From contig JAGASM010000020.1 of assembly GCA_017621735.1 (NCBI GenBank), forward strand, positions 1 through 51,309: 51,309 bases of DNA, given 5' to 3'. A model generated the notes under the pieces. The model saw only the letters and a program-made list of their open reading frames with translations, made no database searches and had not been told where the DNA came from. The position numbers and the translations under genes were made by a program. Shown piece after piece: positions 25,194 through 34,331 of the stretch. The stretch comes from Clostridia bacterium (GTDB lineage Bacteria > Bacillota > Clostridia > Christensenellales > Borkfalkiaceae). Every line of letters starts with the position of its first letter. Positions within the stretch are counted from its first letter, which is position 1.

Positions 25194-25691
25194 CTATCCC
25201 GCACAATAGGACGCAAGCAATTCGTAGAGCGTTTGATAATATTCTCCAAGATATTCCCGCGCAAGCGTATCCATTGAAAACGCATGCAATCTTGCGTCTG
25301 CATCCGTCGTTACGTCCATATAATAATTTCGCACGACGAGAAACCGTTGCGCATACGAAAGGCTATAATTCGGGTTGTCCGGATAACGGTACGGTCCGAC
25401 GTCATTTCCGTCGGAGGCGATCCCCTCGTACTTGATTTGATAGAGCAAATCGTTTTTGACGACCTCTATTTCCTCATTCACCCGCGCGTCTACTTCGGCG
25501 TTCGCATCGCGCAAAGCGGAAGAGCGGGCGTTTCTGTTCGAAAGCATAAACAAAAAGTTCTCCCGCTTTTCCTCTTCCGCCGCACGCGTGATTTTATTTT
25601 TCTTTGCTTGCGCCGAACGCACCATGGCAAGTTGCACGGAAGAAAGATCGGAAAATTCCTCACTTTTCAAATCAATGATATCAATAACCAT
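25194..25691 (-). CDS. Unknown 165-aa protein, last gene of the capsid cassette
   Basis: I do not recognise this protein. It is charged and mostly helical: MVIDIIDLKSEEFSDLSSVQ, then a long helix rich in Lys/Glu/Arg (residues about 25-85), then a Tyr-rich C-terminal half (YRYPDNPNYSLSYAQRF and YLGEYYQTLYELL). It has no signal peptide or membrane helix. The start at 25691 overlaps the upstream gene by 11 bases and has AGGGAGGAG upstream, so it is part of the same operon. A minor head, stopper or internal virion protein is possible from position only. Confidence 0.75.
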   Translation of the reverse strand: MVIDIIDLKSEEFSDLSSVQLAMVRSAQAKKNKITRAAEEEKRENFLFMLSNRNARSSALRDANAEVDARVNEEIEVVKNDLLYQIKYEGIASDGNDVGPYRYPDNPNYSLSYAQRFLVVRNYYMDVTTDADARLHAFSMDTLAREYLGEYYQTLYELLASYCAG

Positions 25692-26982
25692 ACGCCGACT
25701 CCTCCCTAACTGAAAACGTAATTGCCCGCAACGCGCAATCGGCATCGCATGTACAAATGCGCAAGCGAAACGCCGTTCCTCGCACGGGTTTCGGAAAATA
25801 AAGCGTTTCCCCTGCTTTTCCGCAAACGGTAACGCTGTCTTTTTCCCCTTCCGCGATAATTCGGAAATAGCCGTGCCCTTCCAGAAGTAAGGCGTCGAGG
25901 TATTTTCTCCGCGCCGAAAGTCCCAACGCCGTACGCCCGATTTCCGCAACGCATTCTCCCGATGTCGGCAATCCAAAAGGCGTTAATCGGAAAAGTTTTC
26001 CCTCATCCGTTGTAAAATACGCCTCCCCTTCGATTGCCGCAACCGACCGCGCGCGCTCACCGATTAAATATCCGCTTCCATCCGCAACTGAAACGGAAAG
26101 AAGCGTTCTTTCCCCGTGCTTGTTCTTTCCTGCAAGGTAATACCGACTTCCGCAAAATGCGGCGTTTGTTTCTTCATCCACCGAAATCTCGCTGATCCCG
26201 CTTCCTTCTACCCGTGTACAATACGCGCCGCCAAAAGAATACAACCCGTTTTCTGTAACAAATAAAATTTTTTCGCCGCAGTTTGCAACCGTCCTACGGT
26301 AAATCCGCCCGAACGCCGTAGGCAAGTTGATTGCCTTGACGTTTCGCACGTCCCCTTGCACTCTCAACTGCGTTACGCACCGCTCGCGAAAAAGATACAG
26401 TTTTTCCTTAAACGGGATGAGTCCGAACACGTCGCCTCCGACTTCGGGCAAATCGACGTATCCCGCCCCGTGGAGCGTTTCTTCCGTTTCGTTCGCACGC
26501 ATCGGAGCACTGTAATAAAGACGGTATCCACGCGCCGTAAATAAGCGGTCGTAATGCCATGCGGCGCACACGCCCCCGCGCGAAGAAGAAACCTCTTTTA
26601 CCGAAAGTTCTCCGATGGAAAAGATTTGTTCTTCGCAAACAGCGTAAGGCATTTCGTTCCCTTCTTCGTCAAAGGTAGATACGATCGTCTTTAACGCTCG
26701 AATCCGATCGATCAACCGCACGCCCCCCGCCACGTGTTCGTATAAAAATTCCCCCTTATAAAAAAACGTACGCCCGCTTGCACGGTAAAGATCGGCACCT
26801 TTGATAATTTGCGCAACTTCCTCCTTGCCTTCTCCGCATACAAGCGCCCCGTTTTCGGGACGGAAATGCAAAAGATGTGATACGACCGCTCCCTCACCCT
26901 GATAGGGCGTCATCCGCTCTTTGCGTACTGTTCGCGCTCGAAATTTCGGTTTCTTTAATTGTTTTTCTACAATCAATCCCAT
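25681..26982 (-). CDS. Propeller-like phage structural protein
   Basis: The 433-aa protein is rich in short beta-strand repeats ending in aromatic or GY/GE turns (for example KLYLFRERCVTQLRV, KILFVTENGLYSFGG, SRYYLAGKNKHGERTLL, GEAYFTTDEGKLFRL). This suggests a beta-propeller of about six to seven blades. A propeller-type protein downstream of capsid and connector genes recalls the packaged-DNA stabilisation (plug) proteins of podoviruses such as P22 gp10; that comparison is inference. GAGGAG precedes the ATG. The 188 bases upstream (26983-27170) hold nothing I can identify. Confidence 0.65.
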   Translation of the reverse strand: MGLIVEKQLKKPKFRARTVRKERMTPYQGEGAVVSHLLHFRPENGALVCGEGKEEVAQIIKGADLYRASGRTFFYKGEFLYEHVAGGVRLIDRIRALKTIVSTFDEEGNEMPYAVCEEQIFSIGELSVKEVSSSRGGVCAAWHYDRLFTARGYRLYYSAPMRANETEETLHGAGYVDLPEVGGDVFGLIPFKEKLYLFRERCVTQLRVQGDVRNVKAINLPTAFGRIYRRTVANCGEKILFVTENGLYSFGGAYCTRVEGSGISEISVDEETNAAFCGSRYYLAGKNKHGERTLLSVSVADGSGYLIGERARSVAAIEGEAYFTTDEGKLFRLTPFGLPTSGECVAEIGRTALGLSARRKYLDALLLEGHGYFRIIAEGEKDSVTVCGKAGETLYFPKPVRGTAFRLRICTCDADCALRAITFSVREESAYGY

Positions 26983-27170
26983 ACACTCTCCTCTATTTGA
27001 TGAAAAGTCCGTCTACGTTCCAACCCTCTTACGGCGATCATTCCCGCCCCGATTGACTCCCGCTCACAACAGCCCCTCGCCCTACGACTTTACCCGTAAA
27101 ACCCGATATGCGTTCTCTTCCCCATTAAAACGCCCGTCCTTCCATCAATTTCTTGTTCTAACGCACGCGC

Positions 27171-27716
27171 TCAAACCCATCTACGGGAACGCATTTTCCT
27201 TTTTTTTCGGCTGACGTTTGCCGCGCGTACCGCCTCCCGATACTTATTCTCCCACGTTGCCGCTTCGGAAAATTGTCCAACGGAAAGGCAAAACTCGCTT
27301 GCAATCGCATACGAAAGCAACCGCTTGGACACCCTCGGCGAAAGAGTGCATTCATCGTCGATCCCCTTCTCTTCGGGCGCATACGTATAAGAAACGGTTA
27401 CGCTCTTCCCGCAAACGGAGAGATATTGCGGATAGATCGAAAAAGAAATCTCCCCCCGCTCGTCCGCAACCCGCAGTATTTCGACGGGCGCAAAGGGAAA
27501 GGCGGAAAAGAGAATTTTCCCCTCTTCCACATGAAAAACGTCCTCTCTGAAAAGGGGGAAATAATCGAGTGCGATTTCGTTTTCAATCAAACAGTAACAG
27601 CGGAGCAGCGTCGCCAAATCACCCGAAGGCGTTCCCGTACAAGAATGCAGTTGCGCGACGAGGTCTTCCCGTCCAAGCGCATACGCCGCGCTTTCCATAA
27701 CGTCTTTTACCAACAT
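27171..27716 (-). CDS. Head-tail connector / adaptor protein
   Basis: The 181-aa protein begins with helices (MLVKDVMESAAYALGREDLVAQL), has a central strand-rich region (LRVADERGEISF, VTVSYTYAPEEK), and ends with helices that include FSEAATWENKYREAVRAA. This helical-frame pattern and its position right after the capsid gene fit connector proteins of the gp6/gp15-like type that bind beneath the portal. The C-terminus is very basic (SRKKRKMRSRRWV), encoded over an A8 run at which slippage is possible. AGGAGGGGACT precedes the ATG. Confidence 0.65.
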   Translation of the reverse strand: MLVKDVMESAAYALGREDLVAQLHSCTGTPSGDLATLLRCYCLIENEIALDYFPLFREDVFHVEEGKILFSAFPFAPVEILRVADERGEISFSIYPQYLSVCGKSVTVSYTYAPEEKGIDDECTLSPRVSKRLLSYAIASEFCLSVGQFSEAATWENKYREAVRAANVSRKKRKMRSRRWV

Positions 27717-27764
27717 AGTCCCCTCCTAAAAAAAGAGCGGAGAAAATTTCCCCGCTCCCGACTG

Positions 27765-28916
27765 TTACGCCTCGGTAATTCCCGTAAGCATCGCTTGCCC
27801 GCAAGGACGGGAACAAATCAGTTCCGCATACTTAACAAGCGTTGCGGTATAGACGGGTTTTCCTGCCTTTTGACGGAGAATTTTACCGTCTTCCCCTTCA
27901 AGCCATTGCCAGTCGCAAAGTTGGTGAAGACAAAAATCGTCCGTGTTCAGCAAGTACATGGTCCCCTCCGGACAGAATCGATCGGCAAAAACGGGAATCC
28001 CGTTAAAACTGATCGCACGGAATCCGCCTTCAAGCGTCATCGTTTCCGCCTGCTTGTACTTTGCAAGCGCTTCGGCAAGCGCGCGGCGAACGCCCCAAGA
28101 GCAAACGATAAAGTTTACCCCGCTTCCCGAAACTTCTTCCAAATAATCGATCGCCTTTTGAATTTTTCCTTCGGTGATCGCGCCGACGTTCGTCTGCTTA
28201 TATGCGTTCATCCAACCGTTTTGTGCGCGAGAAACGCCGTAAAGGGTATCCGAATCGGAAAAAATTGCTTGAAGCCCCGTAATTTCCAAGCCGTACGAAT
28301 TTTGCACGACGAAAATACTGCCGACGGCATCCGTAATTGCCGCTCCGGAAAGGGTTACCGTCCTTTTCGCTCGATCGACTGCCGTAATTTTACGCGCGGT
28401 TGCAACGGCGCTCCCCGCTTGATAGACGTCGACGATCATTCCCTCCGCAACCGCCGCAACAGTGTCAACGGTATAGACGGAACCGCTCGCCGAAGATACG
28501 GTTGCAAGTTTCCCGCTTCCGTCGCCAAAGAGCATTCTGCCGAAATTAAAGGCGGAACTCTTTACAAGCCCTTCCATTTCATCGTTCAAAAGGTTGACGA
28601 ACGCTCCCTCGTTGTTCGCGGAAGCACGAATCGCCTTGTCCGAGATTTCCACCGTGCCGTAAAGGTTTTTCAAAGACGCGACGAACTGCGCGTAGTTGTT
28701 TCCGCCCGCCGTGGGGAGTGCGCCGTCTTCCGTACCCGCGCCGATCCCGCCGTTTACGCCGAAGCGGACGAGTTTTCTCACGTCCCTACCCCAAACGTCC
28801 GCCGTACTCATTTTAATTTTTGCAAGAAGCGGATTGACCGCCGTGTTTAATTGATCGCTGACAACGTCCAAATAATACGATTTGAGCGCGTTGTCTGCCG
28901 TATGTGTCGTTACCAT
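27765..28916 (-). CDS. Major capsid protein (HK97-fold type)
   Basis: The 383-aa protein shows a capsid-like pattern: an N-terminal region with KSYYLDVVSDQLNTAVNPLL, a long strand-helix stretch FVASLKNLYGTVEISDKAIRAS (residues about 87-108), a domain with insertion-like sequence around 140-200, and a C-terminal half with VNFIVCSWGVRRALAEAL and FNGIPVFADRFCPEGTMYLLN, the typical P-domain/A-domain phrases of HK97-fold coat proteins. It follows the scaffold gene by nine bases. AAGGAG precedes the ATG. No frameshift or truncation is visible. Confidence 0.82.
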   Translation of the reverse strand: MVTTHTADNALKSYYLDVVSDQLNTAVNPLLAKIKMSTADVWGRDVRKLVRFGVNGGIGAGTEDGALPTAGGNNYAQFVASLKNLYGTVEISDKAIRASANNEGAFVNLLNDEMEGLVKSSAFNFGRMLFGDGSGKLATVSSASGSVYTVDTVAAVAEGMIVDVYQAGSAVATARKITAVDRAKRTVTLSGAAITDAVGSIFVVQNSYGLEITGLQAIFSDSDTLYGVSRAQNGWMNAYKQTNVGAITEGKIQKAIDYLEEVSGSGVNFIVCSWGVRRALAEALAKYKQAETMTLEGGFRAISFNGIPVFADRFCPEGTMYLLNTDDFCLHQLCDWQWLEGEDGKILRQKAGKPVYTATLVKYAELICSRPCGQAMLTGITEA

Positions 28917-28925
28917 AATTTCTCC

Positions 28926-29435
28926 TTAATTTTGATGATGACCGCGGAAGTACCCAAGCGCAAGTTGCCCCGCCTCCGCAATCGATTTCACTTTGTGCGC
29001 AGGCGCCGCAACCCCCACGCCTCCCTTTGCCATAAGCGGCACGCCTTTCAACGAAGAGAGATACTCGTTCACAACTCGCGCGCGAACGCTTTCGCTCCTC
29101 TCGACCAAACGATAAATTTCTTCTTCGCTCATCAATTCCGTGGGCGCCTTAACGCCGTCATAAGAAGAAACGGACGCGCTTTGCCCTCCGCCCTCCTCCT
29201 CGACCGCCTTTTTCGCCTCACCGAAAGGAGAATCGGTCTCCGTGTGTTTTTGATTCCCCTCGAGTTGCTTCAACCTTTGACTGCGGCGGGTAAATTCCGA
29301 TTGCAGCGCCTCGTACGCACGCGCGAGGGCGTCGACGTCTTTGAATTTTTTGAGGATTGCAGGAGCCTGTTTCTCTTCCGCCGCTGCGGGGTGCTCGTTT
29401 CCTCTTTCTTCTACGTGTTCGTTTTCCTCATTCAT
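28926..29435 (-). CDS. Phage scaffold-like protein
   Basis: The 169-aa protein is acidic and low in hydrophobics at the N-terminus (MNEENEHVEERGNEHPAAAE), then has a coiled-coil segment VDALARAYEALQSEFTRRSQRLKQLE, a flexible Gly/Ser middle and a basic C-terminus with HKVKSIAEAGQLAL. Size, composition and position between portal and major capsid genes are those of an internal scaffold. It overlaps the portal stop by eight bases and has AAAAGGAG upstream. There is no protease gene nearby, so scaffold release would have to be non-proteolytic. Confidence 0.75.
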   Translation of the reverse strand: MNEENEHVEERGNEHPAAAEEKQAPAILKKFKDVDALARAYEALQSEFTRRSQRLKQLEGNQKHTETDSPFGEAKKAVEEEGGGQSASVSSYDGVKAPTELMSEEEIYRLVERSESVRARVVNEYLSSLKGVPLMAKGGVGVAAPAHKVKSIAEAGQLALGYFRGHHQN

Positions 29436-31275
29436 ACTTCTTCTCCTTTTTGCTTTGATGGCTACGGATATGACGCCGTACGCGTTCCTTCATCGCACAA
29501 TCCGCCTCCCCGCCCGAAAGAAGGGCGCGCGTGTGCTCCGTAACGTGAATGTCATGATCGTCGTACTCGTCCGCCTCTACCTCTTCGCTTGCGAGCAATA
29601 CGTTTTCCCGTTCCGCCTTTTTGACGTGTAAATGAGAAATGTCGCGCGCGTTGTGAAGACTGCCGTAGCCGAGCGCTTCCAACACTCTGTTGCGCATTCC
29701 ATCCGACATTGTTCCGTCCGCATTCTTGAGAAGTCCGAGAGAGAGAAGACTTAAAATTTCTTCCTTTTTCTGCTCGGCGCTTCGCTCGTATTGCGCTTCA
29801 AACTCAATGTCGTCGGCGGAAATATCACTCCCGTCGAAATAGTGCCATTCGGTATCCCCGCCCGACCCCGTCATGCGAAGAATGCGCTTTGCGGAGGCAA
29901 ACTGCTTGTAAAGGTGCAGAATCTGCTTGCCGACCTCCTTTACCGCATAGTCTACGCTTTGCACGCTCATCGTCATGCGGGCGGTATCCTGGTCAATGAG
30001 AAGTTGCAAGCCGACCGCGGACGTTACGTTCGCGGGAGTTGCGGAACTGCGCGAAATCTCACTCGTTCCCGAAACGAAAATAAACTCGTTTGCAATCCGC
30101 TCCTCTTCTTCCGCAAGTTCGTTGGGAATTTTTCCGCAGTCGAGAAAATCAGGCTTGGGCGAACCTTGACGGTAAACGAGAACCTTTCCCGGATATAAGC
30201 CCTCTTCCGCCAACTCGTCCGCATCTACAGACCCGTCCTCCACCGCGACGACTCCCATCGACAAGCGGTTCAAGAATTCGTGCTTGCGGTTTCTCACCGC
30301 GTTGTATGCCCGTTGCAACGGGATCATTCTGTCTACGACGGACACGCCGTAAAACGAGCCCGGAATAGGAATGCTCACTTGGCGGACAAACGGGAATACG
30401 CGCTCTCCCCGATCGCCATTCAAATAGGGCAAACTTCCTTCGTAAAGCAAAACGCCTCCTGCAACGATTTCCAACCGACCTTGCGGATATTCTCCGTTTG
30501 GTCGGGTATACCGTTCAATTAAAATTTCATGATCTTCCGGCACGGGACGCTCCTCTCTATCAGAAGGTCGTCTCCATCCCCCTGCCGACGTGTACGGCGC
30601 CAGCGAAAAGTCCGTTACACGCCTGCCCGGCAGCGTAATTCCAAATCTTTCTTTTATCTCGTACACGGGTACCGCCTTTGCGTGAATGATACTTCTCACC
30701 TCGGACATACTCTCCGCCGTCAAACAATCGGGATACACCTCAAACGGAGAAAGCGCCACGACGTTAACGTCCCCCTCTTTGAGCGAATGCCCGTTGGGAT
30801 CGGTGCCGATTACCGCGCCGTCGTCGTAATTCCATACCACCTTGTAAAACGCTGTTCCGCACGTTTCCGACCAAAGCGTTGCCGACGAAATAATTTCGTC
30901 CAACTTGATGCGGGTGCGGAGAGAACGCAAGATATTTGAACAAAGCCGTGCAATTTTAAGATCTGATTCCGAATCGGAAAAAGCACGCACTTCCAAGGAG
31001 GGACGCACTTTGGACAGTCTTGCCATACGCGTTTCAATGGTTGGCGCGATGTAGTTAAACGCCCTGCGCGATTGCCAATAAAAGGAAGCGTCCTCCTCTT
31101 GCAATTCGCCCGCGGGCGACAGGTCGCAAAATTGATTTCCGCTTACGAAGTTTAAGTTGAGTTCCCACCCCCGCTCCAAACTCTTTCGCATCTTTTGACG
31201 CGATTCAAAATCTTCCGTAATCGCTTTTGCAAGTGTCTTTTTTCGTTTTTCTTCTCTTTGTTGACTGTTTTCCAC
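29428..31275 (-). CDS. Phage portal protein
   Basis: The 615-aa protein fits the P22-like portal type in length and layout: an N-terminal helical region with YWQSRRAFNYIAPTIETRMARL, the wing and stem with NVVALSPFEVYPDC, VFPFVRQVSIPIPGSFYGVS and VVDRMIPLQRAYNAVRNRKHEFL, and a long C-terminal part with SEISRSSATPANVTSAVGLQ. Portals form the dodecameric gate for DNA entry. It starts with GTG behind GAAAGGAG. Absence of breaks over 1.8 kb argues against decay. Confidence 0.85.
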   Translation of the reverse strand: MENSQQREEKRKKTLAKAITEDFESRQKMRKSLERGWELNLNFVSGNQFCDLSPAGELQEEDASFYWQSRRAFNYIAPTIETRMARLSKVRPSLEVRAFSDSESDLKIARLCSNILRSLRTRIKLDEIISSATLWSETCGTAFYKVVWNYDDGAVIGTDPNGHSLKEGDVNVVALSPFEVYPDCLTAESMSEVRSIIHAKAVPVYEIKERFGITLPGRRVTDFSLAPYTSAGGWRRPSDREERPVPEDHEILIERYTRPNGEYPQGRLEIVAGGVLLYEGSLPYLNGDRGERVFPFVRQVSIPIPGSFYGVSVVDRMIPLQRAYNAVRNRKHEFLNRLSMGVVAVEDGSVDADELAEEGLYPGKVLVYRQGSPKPDFLDCGKIPNELAEEEERIANEFIFVSGTSEISRSSATPANVTSAVGLQLLIDQDTARMTMSVQSVDYAVKEVGKQILHLYKQFASAKRILRMTGSGGDTEWHYFDGSDISADDIEFEAQYERSAEQKKEEILSLLSLGLLKNADGTMSDGMRNRVLEALGYGSLHNARDISHLHVKKAERENVLLASEEVEADEYDDHDIHVTEHTRALLSGGEADCAMKERVRRHIRSHQSKKEKKYE

Positions 31276-31338
31276 TTTTTTTCTCCTTTCAAACGTCTTT
31301 TTTTATTCCGTACCTTTTACGGCACTCAAAAGCCTATT

Positions 31339-31650
31339 TTATTTCATCCTTAACGCCGCCCCGACTTCTTTCCTTGCAGACCGCTCTTCGTTTTCTTTCT
31401 CTTTTAATTCTTTCAAAAGTCTTTGCTTTTCCGCCTCCAACTGCTCGTCCGTAAGAGATCGGCAATCGATCGACTCTCCCTCCAAAAGCAGTTTTACCGC
31501 CTTTAAGTCGGGGGGAATTTCTTTGCGCACTTCTTTCCGCCGAAGTAGTTTTAACTCTCCGTCCTCCACGCCGTATTCTTCCGTCACCTCTTCTACGGAA
31601 TAACCGGTCGCAACGCGGTAAAGCGCCTTTTTTAGTTGTTTCTCTTCCAT
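31339..31650 (-). CDS. Small HTH-like phage protein, possible small terminase subunit
   Basis: The protein (103 aa from 31650; 108 if the ATG at 31665 is used) begins with a helical region ALYRVATGYSVEEVTEEYGVEDG, then KVRKEIPPDLKAVKLLLEG-like sequence, then a Lys/Glu-rich helix. The order (HTH-like start, then a K-x-(I/V)-PPD-x-x-A block) recalls small terminase-related proteins of clostridial phages, and no other small terminase candidate exists here. It lies after the large terminase gene rather than before it, which is unusual. I chose 31650 because GGAAAAGGA lies just upstream. Confidence 0.6.
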   Translation of the reverse strand: MEEKQLKKALYRVATGYSVEEVTEEYGVEDGELKLLRRKEVRKEIPPDLKAVKLLLEGESIDCRSLTDEQLEAEKQRLLKELKEKENEERSARKEVGAALRMK

Positions 31651-31749
31651 CTTTTCCTTTTCCATCTAACCCGCCATTATGGACTTCTCTTTCATTGAAA
31701 CTCCGCTCGCCCTTCCTCTTTCCACCGTTCGTCCGTCAAGAAATCATAC

Positions 31750-31967
31750 GCGCCGACGACCACTCCGTCTTACTTGTTCCCACCCGCGAGTGCCGTAAGT
31801 TCCCCTTACTCTAACGCTTTGAACCCTCGTTCCGACCTTTTTGCGCCGACGGTACTCTCTCACGGACTTTTCCGCAACTGTATTGCCCAGCTTACTTGTT
31901 CCCACCCGCGAGTGCCGTAAGTTCCCCTTACTCTAACGCTTTGAACCCTCGTTTGCGCCGACGACTA
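31750..31967. repeat. Direct repeat after the terminase gene (63 bp, 122-bp offset)
   Basis: Positions 31769-31831 and 31891-31953 are essentially identical (CTTACTTGTTCCCACCCGCG ... GAACCCTCGTT). GCGCCGACGA(C) blocks at 31750, 31843 and 31955 show further partial copies, the last spanning the terminase stop codon. The stretch 31666-31964 holds no supported gene. Confidence 0.93.
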
Positions 31968-33401
31968 CCCCCGTCTGCGATTCAACTGCCGAATGCGCCG
32001 ATCTTTATCTTTGGAAATTTCACTTTTTTCTTCAATGCGCGGGGGATTTTTCGGCTTCGTCATCAAATAGTAGCGCAACTCGTCCAGCGCGTGATCGTCC
32101 TTTTTATTCGGCACCTCTCCGCTTCCCCAAAAATACCCCTTTATCTCTCGAATTAAATTGACGCAGTTAGAAAAGATATACAAATTCGGCAAGCCGTTCT
32201 TTCCGTTCAAATAACTTTTTACTTGAGCGATTCCGCTAAACAAGTCTTTGTTTACACGCGGATTGACCAAAATTCCGCGCTCGTAAAAGAGTTCTGAAAC
32301 ACTCTTTGACGAGGCAAGCGTCCGCTGTCCCGCAGCGCTGTCGATGAGCGCGCATACGCGCCCCCTTGCGTCCTTTTTCCAACCAAGCAAATCGCAAATG
32401 CGAAAAATTTCCCTTGCGTGAAAATCAACGTCCTTTCCCGCCGCATAGTGCTCGGCAACGACGTAAACGTTGTCGTCAAAATCCACCGCATACCAATGCG
32501 CGGAAAGCGGATTGTGAAGTCCCGGGTCAATCGAAATGGTATCTTGCCACTCGGGCGGGATCGAAAAGGGTTCGACCACGTGTACCCGTTCGTCAAATTC
32601 CGGATAGACTAGCCCCTCCCGCGTGCAAAAGCGACCGAGTTTTCGCGATTGCAACGTCGTTTCATCCATCGTCGCTTCCAAAAGTGCAATTTCTTTTTTG
32701 GAAAGATACGGATTATCCGCCCACTCCATAAATTCGTACCAAACTTCGGGATTGCGGTTTTTGTTTTGATAAATTTCTTCGTAAACGAACGTCAATCCTT
32801 TTAGGGGCGTCATCGTGCCAAAAATATCCCCTTGCTTGTCCACGACGCGCATACGGCATTCTTCGTAGATATCTTTGGGCGGTTCTTCGTCAAACCAAAC
32901 GAAGTCGAGCGAAGCGCCTTGAAACTTTTCCCGCCCTTGATCGCAACTGCGAAAACCGATGACGGAAACCCCGCCAAATGCGTTTTTGACGAGAATGCGG
33001 TCGATCACGCCGTTTTGCGGGCTGTCTTTTCTCCCGCTCGTCATGACGATATCTTCAATTTGATCGGGGCGCAAATAGTGCAAAATTTTTTGTTGCGCGA
33101 CGTCCCGCTGTACTTGTGCCGTAAGCGATACGACCCAGCCGAACACGTTCGGCTTATTTTTGCGGTAAGGATGTACCCCACGCGCAAGATAAACCGCCTC
33201 TACCGCCCCGCACTCCGTCTTTCCCGATCGATTTCCGCCAAACACCCACCGATTTCTCTTTTTGCACTTGTGAAACTCCACTTGCTTTTTATGCTTTTTT
33301 CTTCCCGTATTGTAACGGGAAAGCGCGTCTTGTTCTCTTCTAATTGCCTGTTCCTTTTCAATAAGCCGTATGCGCTCTACAATTTCATTCACGTTCCCCA
33401 C
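31965..33401 (-). CDS. Phage terminase large subunit
   Basis: TerL is the ATPase-nuclease that packs DNA into proheads. The 478-aa protein has Walker A GGNRSGKT (residues 55-62), Walker B FVWFDEEPP (Asp171, Glu172), a coupling-motif-like FGTMTPLKGL, and an RNase H-like nuclease with acidic residues in ISIDPGLHNP, ALIDSAAG and DDHALDELRYY. All catalytic parts appear present, so it may still be active. It starts with GTG; GGGAGA lies about 9 bases upstream. The 225 bases upstream hold only the promoter of the plus-strand neighbour. Confidence 0.92.
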   Translation of the reverse strand: MGNVNEIVERIRLIEKEQAIRREQDALSRYNTGRKKHKKQVEFHKCKKRNRWVFGGNRSGKTECGAVEAVYLARGVHPYRKNKPNVFGWVVSLTAQVQRDVAQQKILHYLRPDQIEDIVMTSGRKDSPQNGVIDRILVKNAFGGVSVIGFRSCDQGREKFQGASLDFVWFDEEPPKDIYEECRMRVVDKQGDIFGTMTPLKGLTFVYEEIYQNKNRNPEVWYEFMEWADNPYLSKKEIALLEATMDETTLQSRKLGRFCTREGLVYPEFDERVHVVEPFSIPPEWQDTISIDPGLHNPLSAHWYAVDFDDNVYVVAEHYAAGKDVDFHAREIFRICDLLGWKKDARGRVCALIDSAAGQRTLASSKSVSELFYERGILVNPRVNKDLFSGIAQVKSYLNGKNGLPNLYIFSNCVNLIREIKGYFWGSGEVPNKKDDHALDELRYYLMTKPKNPPRIEEKSEISKDKDRRIRQLNRRRG

Positions 33402-33622
33402 CCAAACTTCTCCCTATCACGACGGCAGCGCCATCACCGCACGATCTCCGTAACCGCCTTATCAACAAAACTCACTTGCAACTCGTTTTCTTCCATTCAA
33501 ACGCGATCTTCATCCGCGCGCCACATCGTACCATCGACCTGCCCGTTTCTAATCAATTTACGTTTCTTCCCTCTTTGACGGCAATCGACAAAACTCCTCT
33601 TATTCCGTTGCTCACGTTTTCG

Positions 33623-33628
33623 TATAAT
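33623..33628 (+). promoter_or_regulatory. -10 box immediately before the envelope-protein gene
   Basis: TATAAT ends seven bases before the ATG at 33636. No good -35 box is visible and there is no Shine-Dalgarno, so the mRNA would be leaderless if this box is used. Confidence 0.5.
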
Positions 33629-33635
33629 GGCGGTT

Positions 33636-34331
33636 ATGAAACGACTCATCTATCTTCTCTTATCCGCTCTTATTTTGACCGTATGCAGTCCGCCCGCTTT
33701 TTTCGTCTTTGCGGAAAGCGGGACGTTTGCCGTCGCCGCCGACGATGACGTGTACTTCTATTCACAGCCGGACGAGCGGAGCGGGCTTTTTCTCATTCCG
33801 CATACTTACTACGTGCAAGTACTTTCCGACGGTGAACCATTTTGCCGCGTTTCCTATTTAGAAGACGCCCCGCCTTATCGTAAAATAGAGGGATATTGTT
33901 TGAAAAATCGCTTAACGTTCGTCGATTTTTTGCCCGAACGCCCCTTTTTGAAGCGGCAGATTTCCGCCACGTATTCCCTTACGGACGGCACGCCCCTTCC
34001 GCCAAACGGCGACGTTTTGCAGTCGATTCAAGTCGATTACGTCTATTATGGAAGTTATTCCGTCGGGAGTTCTCTCTACTACTACGTATACGGAAACGAA
34101 CAGTTCGGCTACCTCCCCGCAGAGAAAGAGTTAGAATACGAGCACAACAGCGATTACTTATCCTCCGTTTCGGGCGATACGGTCGATTCCACTCCGCTTG
34201 AAAAGGACGGCAAACTTTCTGGTTTGCAAATCTTCTTTATTTGCTTGCTTTGCGTTTCCGCGATCGCCGTCGCCATATTCGTCTTGCGAGGAAAACGCAC
34301 TCCTCCATCGCGCGACTCGTCCGATTTTTGA
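33636..34331 (+). CDS. Exported SH3-like protein with C-terminal membrane anchor
   Basis: The 231-aa protein has a signal peptide (MKRLIYLLLSALILTVCSPP to about residue 25, cleavage near VFA-ES). Two strand-rich SH3b-like segments follow (DDDVYFYSQPDERSGLFLIP and VYYGSYSVGSSLYYYVYGNE...FGYLP). A membrane helix (about 198-219) and a basic tail end the protein. It resembles the end of the 829-aa protein encoded at 35058 in layout. The gene lies between the phage regulator and terminase genes but on the opposite strand, and its last 178 bases overlap the regulator gene. Confidence 0.75.
   Translation: MKRLIYLLLSALILTVCSPPAFFVFAESGTFAVAADDDVYFYSQPDERSGLFLIPHTYYVQVLSDGEPFCRVSYLEDAPPYRKIEGYCLKNRLTFVDFLPERPFLKRQISATYSLTDGTPLPPNGDVLQSIQVDYVYYGSYSVGSSLYYYVYGNEQFGYLPAEKELEYEHNSDYLSSVSGDTVDSTPLEKDGKLSGLQIFFICLLCVSAIAVAIFVLRGKRTPPSRDSSDF

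Noticed and set aside
27190..27210. A8 run near the end of the connector gene considered as a programmed frameshift site
   Set aside because: The zero frame ends only a few codons later and there is no long overlapping downstream frame to join.
27273..28850. A 525-codon plus-strand open frame antisense to the capsid and connector genes
   Set aside because: It is a long shadow of the codon pattern of the real minus-strand genes: composition is Arg/Asn/Phe-rich with no domain-like features, and both antisense genes have ribosome-binding sites and recognisable phage-like sequence.
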